DNA from: Castellaniella sp040276085
GTDB taxonomy: Bacteria > Pseudomonadota > Gammaproteobacteria > Burkholderiales > Burkholderiaceae_B
Length of the DNA stretch: 64,000 nt
Direction: 5' to 3'
Assembly (NCBI RefSeq): GCF_040276085.1
Contig: NZ_JBELOK010000002.1
Coordinates: 62,001-126,000, forward strand
The translations under genes and the position numbers were made by a program. Below, in pieces: positions 9,323 through 17,908 of the stretch (position 1 is the first letter of the stretch; the number at the start of each line of letters is the position of its first letter). The notes under the pieces are model-generated. The model was not told where the DNA came from. It ran no database searches and saw only the letters and a program-made list of their open reading frames with translations.

Positions 9323-10993
9323 TTAACGGGCGCGTCCCACCCGACCCAACTGTGATTCGTGAGCATGCGCCCCGGAGGGTTGGTGCTCGCCGCCTCCCTG
9401 ACGACGCGGCTTGGCAGCACTCCGATTTTGCTTTTGACCCGAAGCCTGTTGCCCTTTGGGTTTTGGCCCCCCTGCTTTCTGACCAGCAGGCCGTGGCGGC
9501 CGACCGCCTGGCGTACGAGGAGAACGCTCGGCGGCAGGCCCCTGACCGGCAAACTCTGTCGGTGCCTGGGCATCTGCAGGTTTGGATCCCCGACGAGGTT
9601 TGCCCGGACGTGCTCCTTGGGATTTTGGCCGCGAGGGCTTATGGTTGCCCGCGCCTTGAGGCGCTTCGGCATTTGCCCCATGAGGCCTGCCCGGCCGGCC
9701 CTTACGAGCCGGCTTCCCGCCTTTTTGCTCGCGCTCGGCGGTGGGGTGTCCGTTAGCCAGACCGCCGCTGATCAGCAAACCCGGCGTAAAGGGATCAATG
9801 GTGCTGCGTCGCCCGCCAGACACACGTCCGCGCCGGTTGATGCGCGCACCATTTTGGCCATTTTGGCCAGGCGTACCATAACCCGGAGGCAAGGCACTGG
9901 CATGCGACAGCGGCTGGCGCTCGGCTTGCTCGTCGGCATCATCGGCCGCCCGAATCAAACCAAGATGCACCATCAGGGCACCCACCAAGCGCTCGTCGAG
10001 TTCATCCCAGCGACCACGGCGCATGTTGCTGGGCAGCATGACTTCGCCAAAACGAGTACGGATCAGACGGCTGACGGTGACTCCAGCAGCCTGAAACATG
10101 CGCCGGACTTCGCGGTTGCGCCCCTCGGACAAGGTGACGCGATACCAGCGATTGCTGCCCTCGCCGCCGATATATTCCAGTGAATTGAACTGTGCCATGC
10201 CATCTTCGAGCTGGATGCCAGTGGTGAGCTCGGCCTGTTTGGCCTCATCCAGCTCGCCCAGCACTCGCACAGCGTATTCACGCTCGGAGCCATATCGGGG
10301 ATGCGAAAGGCGATTGGCCAATTCGCCCGAGGTCGTAAAAATCAATAAACCTTCGGTATTGAGATCCAGGCGCCCCACCGACAGCCACTTGCCACTGCGA
10401 ATACGTGGCAGGCGTGCAAATACGGTTGCCCGCCCTTCGGGGTCGTCGTGCGAGACGATTTCACCGGCTGGCTTATGGTAGAGAATCACACGCGGCAACT
10501 TCCCGGCCCTGGGCCGAGACACCAGACGCCCGTTGACCCGTACTTTATCGTTGGGCCCAACTCGTTGCCCCACATGGGCGGGCTCGCCATTAACCGACAC
10601 GCGCCCGGCAACGATAAGGTCTTCCATGTCGCGCCGCGATCCAATACCGGCTTCGGCCAGCACCTTGTGCAACTTGGGCATCAGCGCATCTGTGTTGAGA
10701 TACGGATCAAGGTGATGTTGCGCCTGGTGGGTATCACTGAGATACGACAAGGCACGATCTGCTTCTTCGGGCGACCCGGCATCTACTTGCGGAACATCAG
10801 CCTCTGCCTCCGGATTGACGGCGGCATCCCCCCGACGACGACGAAACGGAGTGCGCAATTTCCGCCCACCCCGCGAGCGCCCTGAGGGCCCACGCTCTTT
10901 GTTCCCGGCCTCTTTGGGCGTTGCGGGAGAATCCGGTACGGCTGTGGGTGTCGTTTCGAGTTCTGCTGTCATGGGGGTCGGTGACTCCTTCAC
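9323..10993 (-). CDS. rluB: 23S rRNA pseudouridine synthase RluB family
   Basis: Member of the RsuA/RluB/RluE/RluF pseudouridine synthases; RluB modifies U2605 of 23S rRNA. 556 residues with the catalytic core in the middle. Residues about 105-150 form the S4 RNA-binding domain (LHKVLAEAGIGSRRDMEDLI). The catalytic block is GRLDLNTEGLLIFTTSGELA with the active-site Asp, followed by LSEGRNREVRRMF. The protein has a long charged N-terminal extension and a basic Gly/Pro/Arg/Lys-rich C-terminal tail of about 190 residues, both likely disordered, as in Bordetella homologues. Sits 13 bp after scpB, so probably co-transcribed with it. Confidence 0.93.
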   Translation of the reverse strand: MKESPTPMTAELETTPTAVPDSPATPKEAGNKERGPSGRSRGGRKLRTPFRRRRGDAAVNPEAEADVPQVDAGSPEEADRALSYLSDTHQAQHHLDPYLNTDALMPKLHKVLAEAGIGSRRDMEDLIVAGRVSVNGEPAHVGQRVGPNDKVRVNGRLVSRPRAGKLPRVILYHKPAGEIVSHDDPEGRATVFARLPRIRSGKWLSVGRLDLNTEGLLIFTTSGELANRLSHPRYGSEREYAVRVLGELDEAKQAELTTGIQLEDGMAQFNSLEYIGGEGSNRWYRVTLSEGRNREVRRMFQAAGVTVSRLIRTRFGEVMLPSNMRRGRWDELDERLVGALMVHLGLIRAADDADEQAERQPLSHASALPPGYGTPGQNGQNGARINRRGRVSGGRRSTIDPFTPGLLISGGLANGHPTAEREQKGGKPARKGRPGRPHGANAEAPQGAGNHKPSRPKSQGARPGKPRRGSKPADAQAPTEFAGQGPAAERSPRTPGGRPPRPAGQKAGGPKPKGQQASGQKQNRSAAKPRRQGGGEHQPSGAHAHESQLGRVGRAR

Positions 10994-11006
10994 AAAATTC
11001 TGTTCA

Positions 11007-11582
11007 TTATTGAGCGGCCTCCCGGGTGTCGGGGTCAGCCAATATCAGGTCGCCCAGAACCTGCTCGGGTTCTGTGTTTTCGAGAGACGGTAGTTCATCC
11101 AGCGCACGCAGACCGAGGTCTTCAAGAAAACGACGCGTGGTACCAAACAGCGCTGGGCGCCCGGGAGCATCCCGATAACCCAGTGTTTCGATCCAGCCTC
11201 TGTCTTCGAGGGTGCGAATAATTTGAGCAGATACCGTCACACCCCGGATATCTTCGATATCGCCTCGGGTAACGGGCTGGCGCCAGGCGATGATCGCAAG
11301 GGTTTCCAGCACGGCACGCGAGTATCGAGGTGGTTTTTCAGGGTTTAGGCGCCCCAAGTAATGCTGCATGTCGGGACGGCTTTGAAACCGCCAGCCACTG
11401 GCCAACTGCCTGAGCTCGAGACCTTTTTCTTGCCAATCGAGTTGCAGGGTTGCCAGATGGCGCCGGACATCGTCCCCGGAAATCGTGTCATCAAAGAGCC
11501 CGCGTAACTGGGCAATCGATAAAGGTGCATCCGCACACAACAAGGCGGTTTCTAGTACCCGCAAGATTTCCGTTTCCGCCAT
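11007..11582 (-). CDS. scpB: SMC-ScpA complex subunit ScpB
   Basis: Winged-helix kleisin partner that works with ScpA and SMC in chromosome condensation and segregation. The ATG at 11580-11582 gives 191 residues and has AGGA at a good distance; a TTG 15 bases further upstream is less likely. Family features: ETEILRVLETALLCADAPLS at the N terminus, then RYSRAVLETLAIIAWRQPVTRGDIEDIRGV, and the C-terminal winged helix ending in GLRALDELPSL. Divergent from the tRNA gene. Confidence 0.93.
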   Translation of the reverse strand: MAETEILRVLETALLCADAPLSIAQLRGLFDDTISGDDVRRHLATLQLDWQEKGLELRQLASGWRFQSRPDMQHYLGRLNPEKPPRYSRAVLETLAIIAWRQPVTRGDIEDIRGVTVSAQIIRTLEDRGWIETLGYRDAPGRPALFGTTRRFLEDLGLRALDELPSLENTEPEQVLGDLILADPDTREAAQ

Positions 11583-11607
11583 TTTATCCTGATCCAAGAA
11601 GATTTGC

Positions 11608-11637
11608 TTGCTTTATTTTCGCAGACTATGCTATAGT
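11608..11637 (+). promoter_or_regulatory. Promoter of the initiator tRNA gene
   Basis: TTGCTT at 11608-11613 and TATAGT at 11632-11637 with an 18-bp spacer fit a sigma-70 promoter. The predicted start is about 7 bases before the mature tRNA 5' end. Confidence 0.55.
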
Positions 11638-11650
11638 TATGTTCTTCAGA

Positions 11651-11727
<77 letters not shown>

Positions 11728-11734
11728 ATAAAAT

Positions 11735-11765
11735 CAAGGGCTTACCGAATTTCGGTAAGCCCTTG
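11735..11765 (+). terminator. Terminator after the tRNA, supplied by the island
   Basis: A perfect 15-bp inverted repeat (CAAGGGCTTACCGAA with TTCGGTAAGCCCTTG) around one base, 8 bp after the tRNA CCA, followed by a short T-containing stretch. It lies on the island side of the boundary. Confidence 0.75.
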
Positions 11766-11784
11766 TGCTTTCTAAATTCGGTTT

Positions 11785-11803
11785 TTGCTGCAATTTTGCT
11801 GCA
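11785..11803 (+). repeat. Left-end copy of a 19-bp repeat shared by both island ends
   Basis: TTGCTGCAATTTTGCTGCA, itself two copies of TTGCTGCA. The identical 19-mer occurs in the same orientation at 35798-35816. Position close to the att core suggests arm-type binding sites for the integrase or excisionase; function is inferred. Confidence 0.6.
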
Positions 11804-11847
11804 CTTGTCGCTACACCTGACTCCAACCACACATTCTGGAGCAGAAC

Positions 11848-12846
11848 ATGGCAAGCATCACAAAGCGCGGCTCGTATCAGTACCAAGCTACTATCCGCCG
11901 AAGCGGCTACCCGACACAAACAAAAACGTTCGAGACCAAGCGCGAAGCCGAAACCTGGTCGGCCACGGTCGAGTCGCAGATGGCCCGAAAAGTCTTTGTG
12001 GACCTTTCCGAGGCTGAGCGCACAACGTTCGGCGAAGCCTTGAAGCGCTATGAGCGCGAAGTCACCCCCACACACAAAGGCGCACCCGCAGAGCGCGCCA
12101 GGCTGCAGCAACTGCAAAAACATCCGCTTGCCCTACGCACCCTAGCCAGCCTGCGCAGCGTCGACTTCTCGACATACCGGGACGAGCGGCTGAAAGAGGT
12201 CGCCCCCAAGACAGTACATCTCGAATTATCGCTGATGTCGTCCGTCCTCGTTACCGCAAACAAGGACTGGTCCATCCCCATTAGCAACCCTATCGCGAAC
12301 ATCCGCAAGCCTAAGCTGCCTCCCGGACGAGAGCGCCGACTTGAGGACGACGAAGAGGCGCGACTGTTTGCCGCCACAAGTGACGCCCGTGCGTCGACAC
12401 TGAGTACCTGCGTTATTCTGGCTATTGAAACGGGGATGCGCCGAGGGGAAATAGCACTGCTGACATGGAACCAAGTTGACTTCAAAAACAAAGTCATCCG
12501 GCTCGGCGCGGCAGACACCAAGAACGGCGAGCGACGTATCGTGCCACTCTCAGAGACCGCAGAAGAAGCCCTTCTCTCGCTGCCACGTCCGCTGCACGAC
12601 GGGCGGCTCATGAGCTTTCACGACTCCAATGGGCTTGGCGCCGCATTTGCGAGGGCGTGTGAGCGCGCGGGCATTGAAGGGCTGCGCTTTCATGACCTGC
12701 GGCACGAAGCGGCCTCGCGGCTCTCCAAGAAAATGCCACCAACAACGCTTGCAAAAATCATGGGCTGGAAAACTTTGCAAATGGCCATGCGCTACTACAA
12801 CCCGACTGCCGATGAACTGGTAGACGCCATCAGAAAGGTGGCCTGA
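11848..12846 (+). CDS. Tyrosine-type site-specific integrase of the island
   Basis: Catalyses integration and excision at tRNA-fMet. 332 residues. The N-terminal part (about 1-60) resembles the arm-binding domain of phage integrases, followed by a core-binding SAM-like domain and a catalytic domain from about 160. Active-site residues are visible: Arg in GMRRGEIALL, Lys in DTKNGERR, His-x-x-Arg in FHDLRHEA, the second His position occupied by Trp in MGWK (a common replacement), and Tyr in MAMRYYNPT. It is next to the tRNA target and followed by its own terminator, the typical placing. Confidence 0.95.
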   Translation: MASITKRGSYQYQATIRRSGYPTQTKTFETKREAETWSATVESQMARKVFVDLSEAERTTFGEALKRYEREVTPTHKGAPAERARLQQLQKHPLALRTLASLRSVDFSTYRDERLKEVAPKTVHLELSLMSSVLVTANKDWSIPISNPIANIRKPKLPPGRERRLEDDEEARLFAATSDARASTLSTCVILAIETGMRRGEIALLTWNQVDFKNKVIRLGAADTKNGERRIVPLSETAEEALLSLPRPLHDGRLMSFHDSNGLGAAFARACERAGIEGLRFHDLRHEAASRLSKKMPPTTLAKIMGWKTLQMAMRYYNPTADELVDAIRKVA

Positions 12847-12870
12847 CGGCTGACTGCCTGCATCGGAAGA

Positions 12871-12890
12871 ACGGCCCCAGTTGGGGCCGT
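12871..12890 (+). terminator. Terminator after the integrase
   Basis: ACGGCCCCA and TGGGGCCGT form a 9-bp GC-rich stem, 25 bp past the stop codon, followed by TTGTT. Confidence 0.75.
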
Positions 12891-12980
12891 TTGTTCAGAA
12901 TCATTCAAGCCAAAAAGGGCAGCCACAGTCGCTGGCCCCCTTCTCCTTCATTCCCACACATCTCAAGCAGCCTAACCCCT

Positions 12981-13469
12981 TCAGGGATGAGCCGAGAGCT
13001 GCGCGAGCATGTTCGTCCACTCCTTCATGTAGGCGCTTTCGCCATCGCCGGTCGTGACCGCCCACTGCTCATACAAAAATAATACAAAACGCTGAACCTC
13101 GGTTGACGCACACTCCAGCCCAGCTGGTACCAACGGCCCCACGCGGGGGTCTTGCCGCATAAGCTCCAATGCCATTGCCACACGGTTGCGTCCCTGCTCT
13201 CCAGGCCACACAAGGTCTCGCATTCCTATGTTCCCCGCCATTAACAGGACAAGCATGACAGGCATTCGCAAGTAGGCTCCAATATTCTCCAGTGTCTGGC
13301 GTCGCGCACCAGCCAGCTTTGCATCCCCCCGTCGATACTGAACAAGACGTTGATATGAGATGCCCACCGCCCTTGCCAGCTCCGCCAGCGAGTGACCTCG
13401 CTTGGTAGCCTGTCGGAGCAACAGCTCAATGAGCGGCTCCTCAATGCGCACCGGTCGTTCAGATTTCAT
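12981..13469 (-). CDS. XRE/Cro-like helix-turn-helix DNA-binding protein
   Basis: 162 residues. A helix-turn-helix lies at about residues 20-60 (HSLAELARAVGISYQRLVQY followed by a RRGDAKL turn), of the Cro/CI type. The remaining two thirds show no motif I recognise. In this position it is a good candidate for regulator of the island, either of integration genes or of the defence-like operon, but nothing in the sequence shows its target. Transcribed convergently with the integrase. Confidence 0.72.
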   Translation of the reverse strand: MKSERPVRIEEPLIELLLRQATKRGHSLAELARAVGISYQRLVQYRRGDAKLAGARRQTLENIGAYLRMPVMLVLLMAGNIGMRDLVWPGEQGRNRVAMALELMRQDPRVGPLVPAGLECASTEVQRFVLFLYEQWAVTTGDGESAYMKEWTNMLAQLSAHP

Positions 13470-13669
13470 AACCTATCCATCCATATCCTTTCGCAGCACG
13501 GCGCTGCTTGCGACGTATAGCGACTGGGTGGATGCCGTACCTGCGAGTAGAGAAGCGGCTAACCGGGAGGCCTGCGGTCGGCATCAAGTCACAGATAGTT
13601 TTCTGAGTATTGCGTGTTTATGTGCGTTGCTGCGATAACAATCCATTCAAAATCGCACAGAAGCCGGAC

Positions 13670-14284
13670 ATGAACTCAAGAAGCAGCCCCACCGCTTTAT
13701 CCATATCCCTGGCGCCGAGATTGATAGGCTCCAATTCGGACCAGCTGAAGCACGAGCATCTACTCCAGATTCGCGTCAAAACGCACCCGACCAACTTAAG
13801 CTGGAGCATCTTTGCATTAGGTCCTATGAGAAATATGGCAGATGCAAACTCGCTCGACCTTTGCCTCATCTATTCCGAGAGAAAAAAGCACCATTCGATA
13901 TGCGTAGCAGCCGTAGACCCAAGTTCACTATATGAACAAAAAATCATCGAGATGCTCGCATGGGCATTTAGCTCAGGTAAAGAGGGCCTTCCTTGCGCAA
14001 CACTAAACAACTGGAGAAGCATTCAGGTTTCACATTGCAGTAGTGTCAGCCCATGTCTGCCAAAATTAAAAATGAAGATAAAACGTCATAAAAACAGAAT
14101 CAAGGCAACCACGCTCATCAGTGACACAACACAACGTTATGACGCTCAATATTCCGCAGATGCTCTTTGCATGTCACCAGGCAGAATGGTCATTGCCGCC
14201 CTGCTCGAGCAACTGCGGAGAATGGGATATTCTCTGCAGTTAATTACTCCACACGAAGAAGCAAAAGGACAGCCTCAAAACTGA
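13670..14284 (+). CDS. Hypothetical protein, island gene
   Basis: 204 residues from the ATG at 13670; an upstream in-frame GTG at 13610 is possible but lacks a ribosome site. I do not recognise the family. The protein is mixed in character, with a basic central stretch (KLKMKIKRHKNRIKATT), no signal peptide and no membrane segment. It has its own transcription direction between the XRE-like gene and the AT-rich spacer at 14285-14574. The frame is open without interruption and its composition is lower in GC than the core genes, as expected for island cargo. Confidence 0.5.
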   Translation: MNSRSSPTALSISLAPRLIGSNSDQLKHEHLLQIRVKTHPTNLSWSIFALGPMRNMADANSLDLCLIYSERKKHHSICVAAVDPSSLYEQKIIEMLAWAFSSGKEGLPCATLNNWRSIQVSHCSSVSPCLPKLKMKIKRHKNRIKATTLISDTTQRYDAQYSADALCMSPGRMVIAALLEQLRRMGYSLQLITPHEEAKGQPQN

Positions 14285-14574
14285 GCGACCCATCACCCGG
14301 AAAACACTCCTCACCTCTTTGGTAACTGTCCCACGAAAAGCGTTTACCACTTTCCCATATAGAGCTCTACTTTATATGAAACTCTTTATATAAAGCTCTT
14401 TAAAAGAATAGCCTGATGCCGTGACACCCTCACAGCGCAAGCATCTACAGCCCTCCAACGTGGCAGATTGCACGGTCTGAAAAGCTCATTATGATTAAAT
14501 AAAAATAATCCACATCATAATATTTCATCCCACAGAACAACTCACACGACTCAATTTAGTGAAAAAGCGAAGCC
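14285..14574. other. AT-rich intergenic spacer with inverted repeat
   Basis: No gene found. It is much richer in A and T than its surroundings. CTTTATAT at 14370-14377 and ATATAAAG at 14388-14395 form a perfect 8-bp inverted repeat, and CTCTTTA-type words recur around it (14360-14405). It may hold the promoter of the gene at 14575 or, given the replication-initiator-like gene nearby, an origin-like element. Confidence 0.35.
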
Positions 14575-14967
14575 ATGACAATTCCAGATGATTTCCCTCG
14601 CAGGAAAATAATGAGCTCAGTCGCCGGAAAGGCGCCAAAACTTGCAATCCGAAAAACAGCTGATAATCAGTATACTGATTATGTGGACGACACAGAGCAC
14701 CTCCAAGCATACGAAAATGCAGAAGACCTCGCCCAACAGCTCAAAAAATACGGCCAACGCAAAGAACGAGAGCACCCCGAATGGACGCGAGAATTCAATT
14801 TATCCCGCATCCGAAAGGGCATAGAAAATAAAGTGCATAGCTCGGAGTGGAATATTACGCCCGATGAGAAACAGTGGATTATGGAACGCCTCGCACAGCT
14901 GCTTAATGAGTCGTCTAAGGACGACCCCGCACCATCTGAGAGTATGACGAAGCTACGGCCAAAATAA
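14575..14967 (+). CDS. Small hydrophilic hypothetical protein
   Basis: 130 residues, highly charged, no membrane segment, no family recognised. The middle is rich in Glu, Lys and Arg (YGQRKEREHPEWTREF) and the end is a low-complexity Ser/Pro/Asp tail. A second ATG at 14611 is possible. It is followed at once by a strong terminator, which supports it being a real transcription unit. Confidence 0.5.
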   Translation: MTIPDDFPRRKIMSSVAGKAPKLAIRKTADNQYTDYVDDTEHLQAYENAEDLAQQLKKYGQRKEREHPEWTREFNLSRIRKGIENKVHSSEWNITPDEKQWIMERLAQLLNESSKDDPAPSESMTKLRPK

Positions 14968-14987
14968 GTGACCAACCGTGGGGTCAG

Positions 14988-15018
14988 AAAAATGACCGCA
15001 TAGTCAGCGGTCATTTTT
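14988..15018 (+). terminator. Strong, probably bidirectional terminator
   Basis: AAAAATGACCGC and GCGGTCATTTTT, 12-bp perfect arms around 7 bases, with A-run and T-run on the two sides. It lies between the convergent genes ending at 14967 (plus) and 15104 (minus). Confidence 0.88.
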
Positions 15019-15103
15019 TGGCTAACACAAGGCCTGCGGCGTGCTTTGCTATAAGTCTTCGTTTCGAAGAATCAGCACTTGTCCGCTGCGACAACAGATT
15101 TCT

Positions 15104-15928
15104 TTAAACCATCCAAGGCTCCTTCGTCACAACCAAAATTTTTCCACGCCGTCGGTCATAGGAGGCCAGCAGTCCCGCAGTGTGAAGCACCTTCATCGCG
15201 ACAGTGATTTCGCGACCGAACTGAACAGGCTCCCGCTGCCAAATCGCGCTTAACGCGGATATGTAATACACATGGGTGCGGCACGCACGAAACAAGTCTA
15301 TCAGCGCAGTCGAAAAACCATCTGGTAATGGCAAACGGGAAGGTAGCGGAATACGAGTCGAGCCCCTCCACCATAAGACTTCTGCGAAGGCAGGCGACAT
15401 CTGAATTTCCATCCGCCCCTTGTCTACGGACACTGAGCGAAGAAACGTGAACCGGTTTCGGCCATCGTGTGCATAACGCTTGATATTCACTTGGGCACGA
15501 GAAAGATGCGTCAAGGAGCGCTTTAGCGCGGCCACGTTTCTCGAGCAAGCGGACCGCCCAATAAATTCAAGAAACTCCGCCGGATTAATGACCATAGTAG
15601 CGTCGTTTTTTTGGCCCGATGCCCTTGAAATCAGCCCAAGCAAAACCCGCTTATGGTATTGATTCAATCGAGGCCCACTCAAGGTCACGCACTGCTCACG
15701 CAATTTAACGTCAACGCTTTCCCAATCATAGATTGGGTACGATTCTGAGACATCATCATCACATAATGCCGTCGAAAGCCCAAAGAACCCAGAGCGCAAA
15801 AACTCAGACGGCAACATCGAAAATTTTTCTGAGACTACCGGGAAGGTGTCTTCCATGCAGTTCCCGGGCGATGTAATACGCGAAATCGCACCACCTGATG
15901 TCATCGGCAAAAGATGTATATGTGACAT
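15104..15928 (-). CDS. Replication-initiator-like protein (TrfA/RepA-type, tentative)
   Basis: 274 residues, ATG preceded by AGGGG. The pattern of a conserved QYHKRVLLGLI helix, then VINPAEFLEFIGRSACSRNV, and ALKRSLTHLSRAQVNIKR resembles the winged-helix region of plasmid initiators such as TrfA, where a condition reading 'L-x-R-L' helix follows a DNA-contacting helix. A second conserved-looking block is RIPLPSRLPLPDGFSTALIDL. It lies 51 bp downstream of the large recombinase gene and is probably co-transcribed with it. The assignment is from pattern only; it could also be an unrelated winged-helix regulator. Confidence 0.45.
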   Translation of the reverse strand: MSHIHLLPMTSGGAISRITSPGNCMEDTFPVVSEKFSMLPSEFLRSGFFGLSTALCDDDVSESYPIYDWESVDVKLREQCVTLSGPRLNQYHKRVLLGLISRASGQKNDATMVINPAEFLEFIGRSACSRNVAALKRSLTHLSRAQVNIKRYAHDGRNRFTFLRSVSVDKGRMEIQMSPAFAEVLWWRGSTRIPLPSRLPLPDGFSTALIDLFRACRTHVYYISALSAIWQREPVQFGREITVAMKVLHTAGLLASYDRRRGKILVVTKEPWMV

Positions 15929-15979
15929 GCAACCCCTAAAACCATCTCAACAAACAGACAAGGGTGTAGTCACTTGACT

Positions 15980-17908
15980 TTATAGCCGTGAGAATGAGTC
16001 TTTTAAGAGCTCGGCCATCCTTTGACTCCCGTCGCCACTACTTAACCAAGCGTAATGGTCCTCAACGGTTGTCTCCTTATCATTCAGGACCTGGGCCGCA
16101 GTCTTCACATCGCCGCCCGGGGCCTTCATTATTGCCGTCGCGACGATATGACGGAATGCGTGTGGTCCAATACCATCCGACCTCCACAAATACTTCCGAG
16201 TCAATCTGAAAATTGTGCGCCCTATGTCCATATATGGCAAATGAACGTGCTGCCCAGTCGTGCGAGCGCGGGTCGCCGCCCGACCACCATTCAAAGTGAG
16301 GATGACGAGGTCGCTTGGTGCACGCTGCAGTACAGGCCGGAATTTGAATAGATAGCGTTCCAAGTCGGGCCAAACAGCCGGATGAACCGGTGCGTGATAG
16401 TCCCTTATTGAAGCCGTTGATGCGCGGTTTTTCAGCAGGCGCTTCGGAATATATATCCACCAAGAGCCGTCATCGCGCTGATATAAAACGCCATCCTTGT
16501 CTGAACCTTTATTACCCTTTTCTCCATGCCATTGCAAACAAGCAAGGTTCCGCAAGCGAATGGGATTTGATAGCAAGAGCTCTACGACGAATAAATCTCG
16601 GGCCCACACCGCCTGCGCCCTCAAACTGCGGCCAATGGGCCTGTCTGCACGCATCCTAGCAACCATATCCGCCATGTATTGCATGGGCTCTTGTGAGTGC
16701 ACAAGCGTAGAAATTGGGTCAAACGGGTCGCGACCTGCAGCCATCTCTGGTTGATATATCCGAGCCAGCTGGCCTGCATGTTTGTGTTGCTGTTCGCACA
16801 GGGCCCTCCAGTCGCGACTATGGTAGACCTTGGGCAAGGTTCCCATCAGTTGGGGGATTTGGTAAAGGTAGCCGTCCCCAGGCCGACACAGCCAGCGCAC
16901 CATAGCGAGGAACTCCCCAGCCGTACGTGTGTGTTTGCCACCTGCCCGGACCTTCATCCAATCCAGGAATTTCTCTATAAACCCTGGCACAGCAAACCAA
17001 GCAAGAGTCTGAGCAGCAGTAATTGGAATACCGCCGCCGCCAGCCTCTGCCGGCAAGGAAAGCCAACCCAGATAGCTTGCCGTTCGCGCCCAGCCCATCC
17101 TCGCTGATGGCACTTCCTTCCCATCTAGAAAAGTCCACCAATTTCCACTCGTTTCACGTGCAGCCGCGAGCGGGGCAAAGGTCCAACGACCGTTGCCGCT
17201 GCGTTCCAGGAGCGGCACTGCTGCTGTCTTGTACTCAAGCAGTGCCCGCCACTGTTCAGTCAGTGCAGAGTCACGGGGCACTCGAAGCCAGTAACTTTCT
17301 TTGCTGCGACGGGCCAGACTCACACGATAGTCAATCGTGGCAGCATTTCCGACTCGCTGCTCAATATGTTTACCGTCCTGAAAGCCGGCTAACAGCACCA
17401 AGCTCTCTCGTTCCAATCCAAAAAAAGATTCAAGCCGTCGCAGGTGGCATATGCTGCTAATGCGAGGCCACTTACCATTTCTCCATCCGAATAACATATC
17501 CGGCGGTATCGCACACTGCTTGGCCACTCTCTTTATGGGATGTGCGCCTAGGACTTCTTTAATCCTCTTGTGGAAGGGCGAAATATCGGCACCAGCAATC
17601 GTCAATTGCGTATCAAATACCACAACAGCCTTCTTAAACGCCATTAACGCAGAACGTGTGTTGCCAATCGAGCGTTCCGAACGTCCTTCGCGACGCAACT
17701 CAGCAACCAAGGTCTCAATAGCTGCTCCATGACCGGCGCGAAACTCTTCGCCCACGACATCCTGTTCATGTAGGCGGTTCGCCCGTAAAAATAAATTCAG
17801 TGCTGTCAACCGATTAGCGACAGTCTGCTTGCTGACAATCGACAACTGAGCATTTCGTCGCTGTTCATCACGCAGATATTCATAGGTCAGGGAGGATGGG
17901 GTAAGCAT
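15980..17908 (-). CDS. Large tyrosine recombinase/integrase-like protein
   Basis: 642 residues from the ATG at 17906-17908, chosen because GGAAGA lies just before it; the frame stays open upstream to 18139 but that extension looks non-coding. The C-terminal 200 residues carry a tyrosine-recombinase catalytic domain: Arg in NPIRLRNLACLQW, Lys in IPKRLLKN, H-x-x-R in GPHAFRHIVAT, and Tyr in VEDHYAWL. The first 100 residues look like a SAM-like core-binding domain (ANRLTALNLFLRANRL). The middle is unfamiliar and includes a helix-turn-helix-like section (RVAKQCAIPPDMLFGWRNG). It is a second recombinase on the island, apart from the integrase at the tRNA end. Confidence 0.75.
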   Translation of the reverse strand: MLTPSSLTYEYLRDEQRRNAQLSIVSKQTVANRLTALNLFLRANRLHEQDVVGEEFRAGHGAAIETLVAELRREGRSERSIGNTRSALMAFKKAVVVFDTQLTIAGADISPFHKRIKEVLGAHPIKRVAKQCAIPPDMLFGWRNGKWPRISSICHLRRLESFFGLERESLVLLAGFQDGKHIEQRVGNAATIDYRVSLARRSKESYWLRVPRDSALTEQWRALLEYKTAAVPLLERSGNGRWTFAPLAAARETSGNWWTFLDGKEVPSARMGWARTASYLGWLSLPAEAGGGGIPITAAQTLAWFAVPGFIEKFLDWMKVRAGGKHTRTAGEFLAMVRWLCRPGDGYLYQIPQLMGTLPKVYHSRDWRALCEQQHKHAGQLARIYQPEMAAGRDPFDPISTLVHSQEPMQYMADMVARMRADRPIGRSLRAQAVWARDLFVVELLLSNPIRLRNLACLQWHGEKGNKGSDKDGVLYQRDDGSWWIYIPKRLLKNRASTASIRDYHAPVHPAVWPDLERYLFKFRPVLQRAPSDLVILTLNGGRAATRARTTGQHVHLPYMDIGRTIFRLTRKYLWRSDGIGPHAFRHIVATAIMKAPGGDVKTAAQVLNDKETTVEDHYAWLSSGDGSQRMAELLKDSFSRL

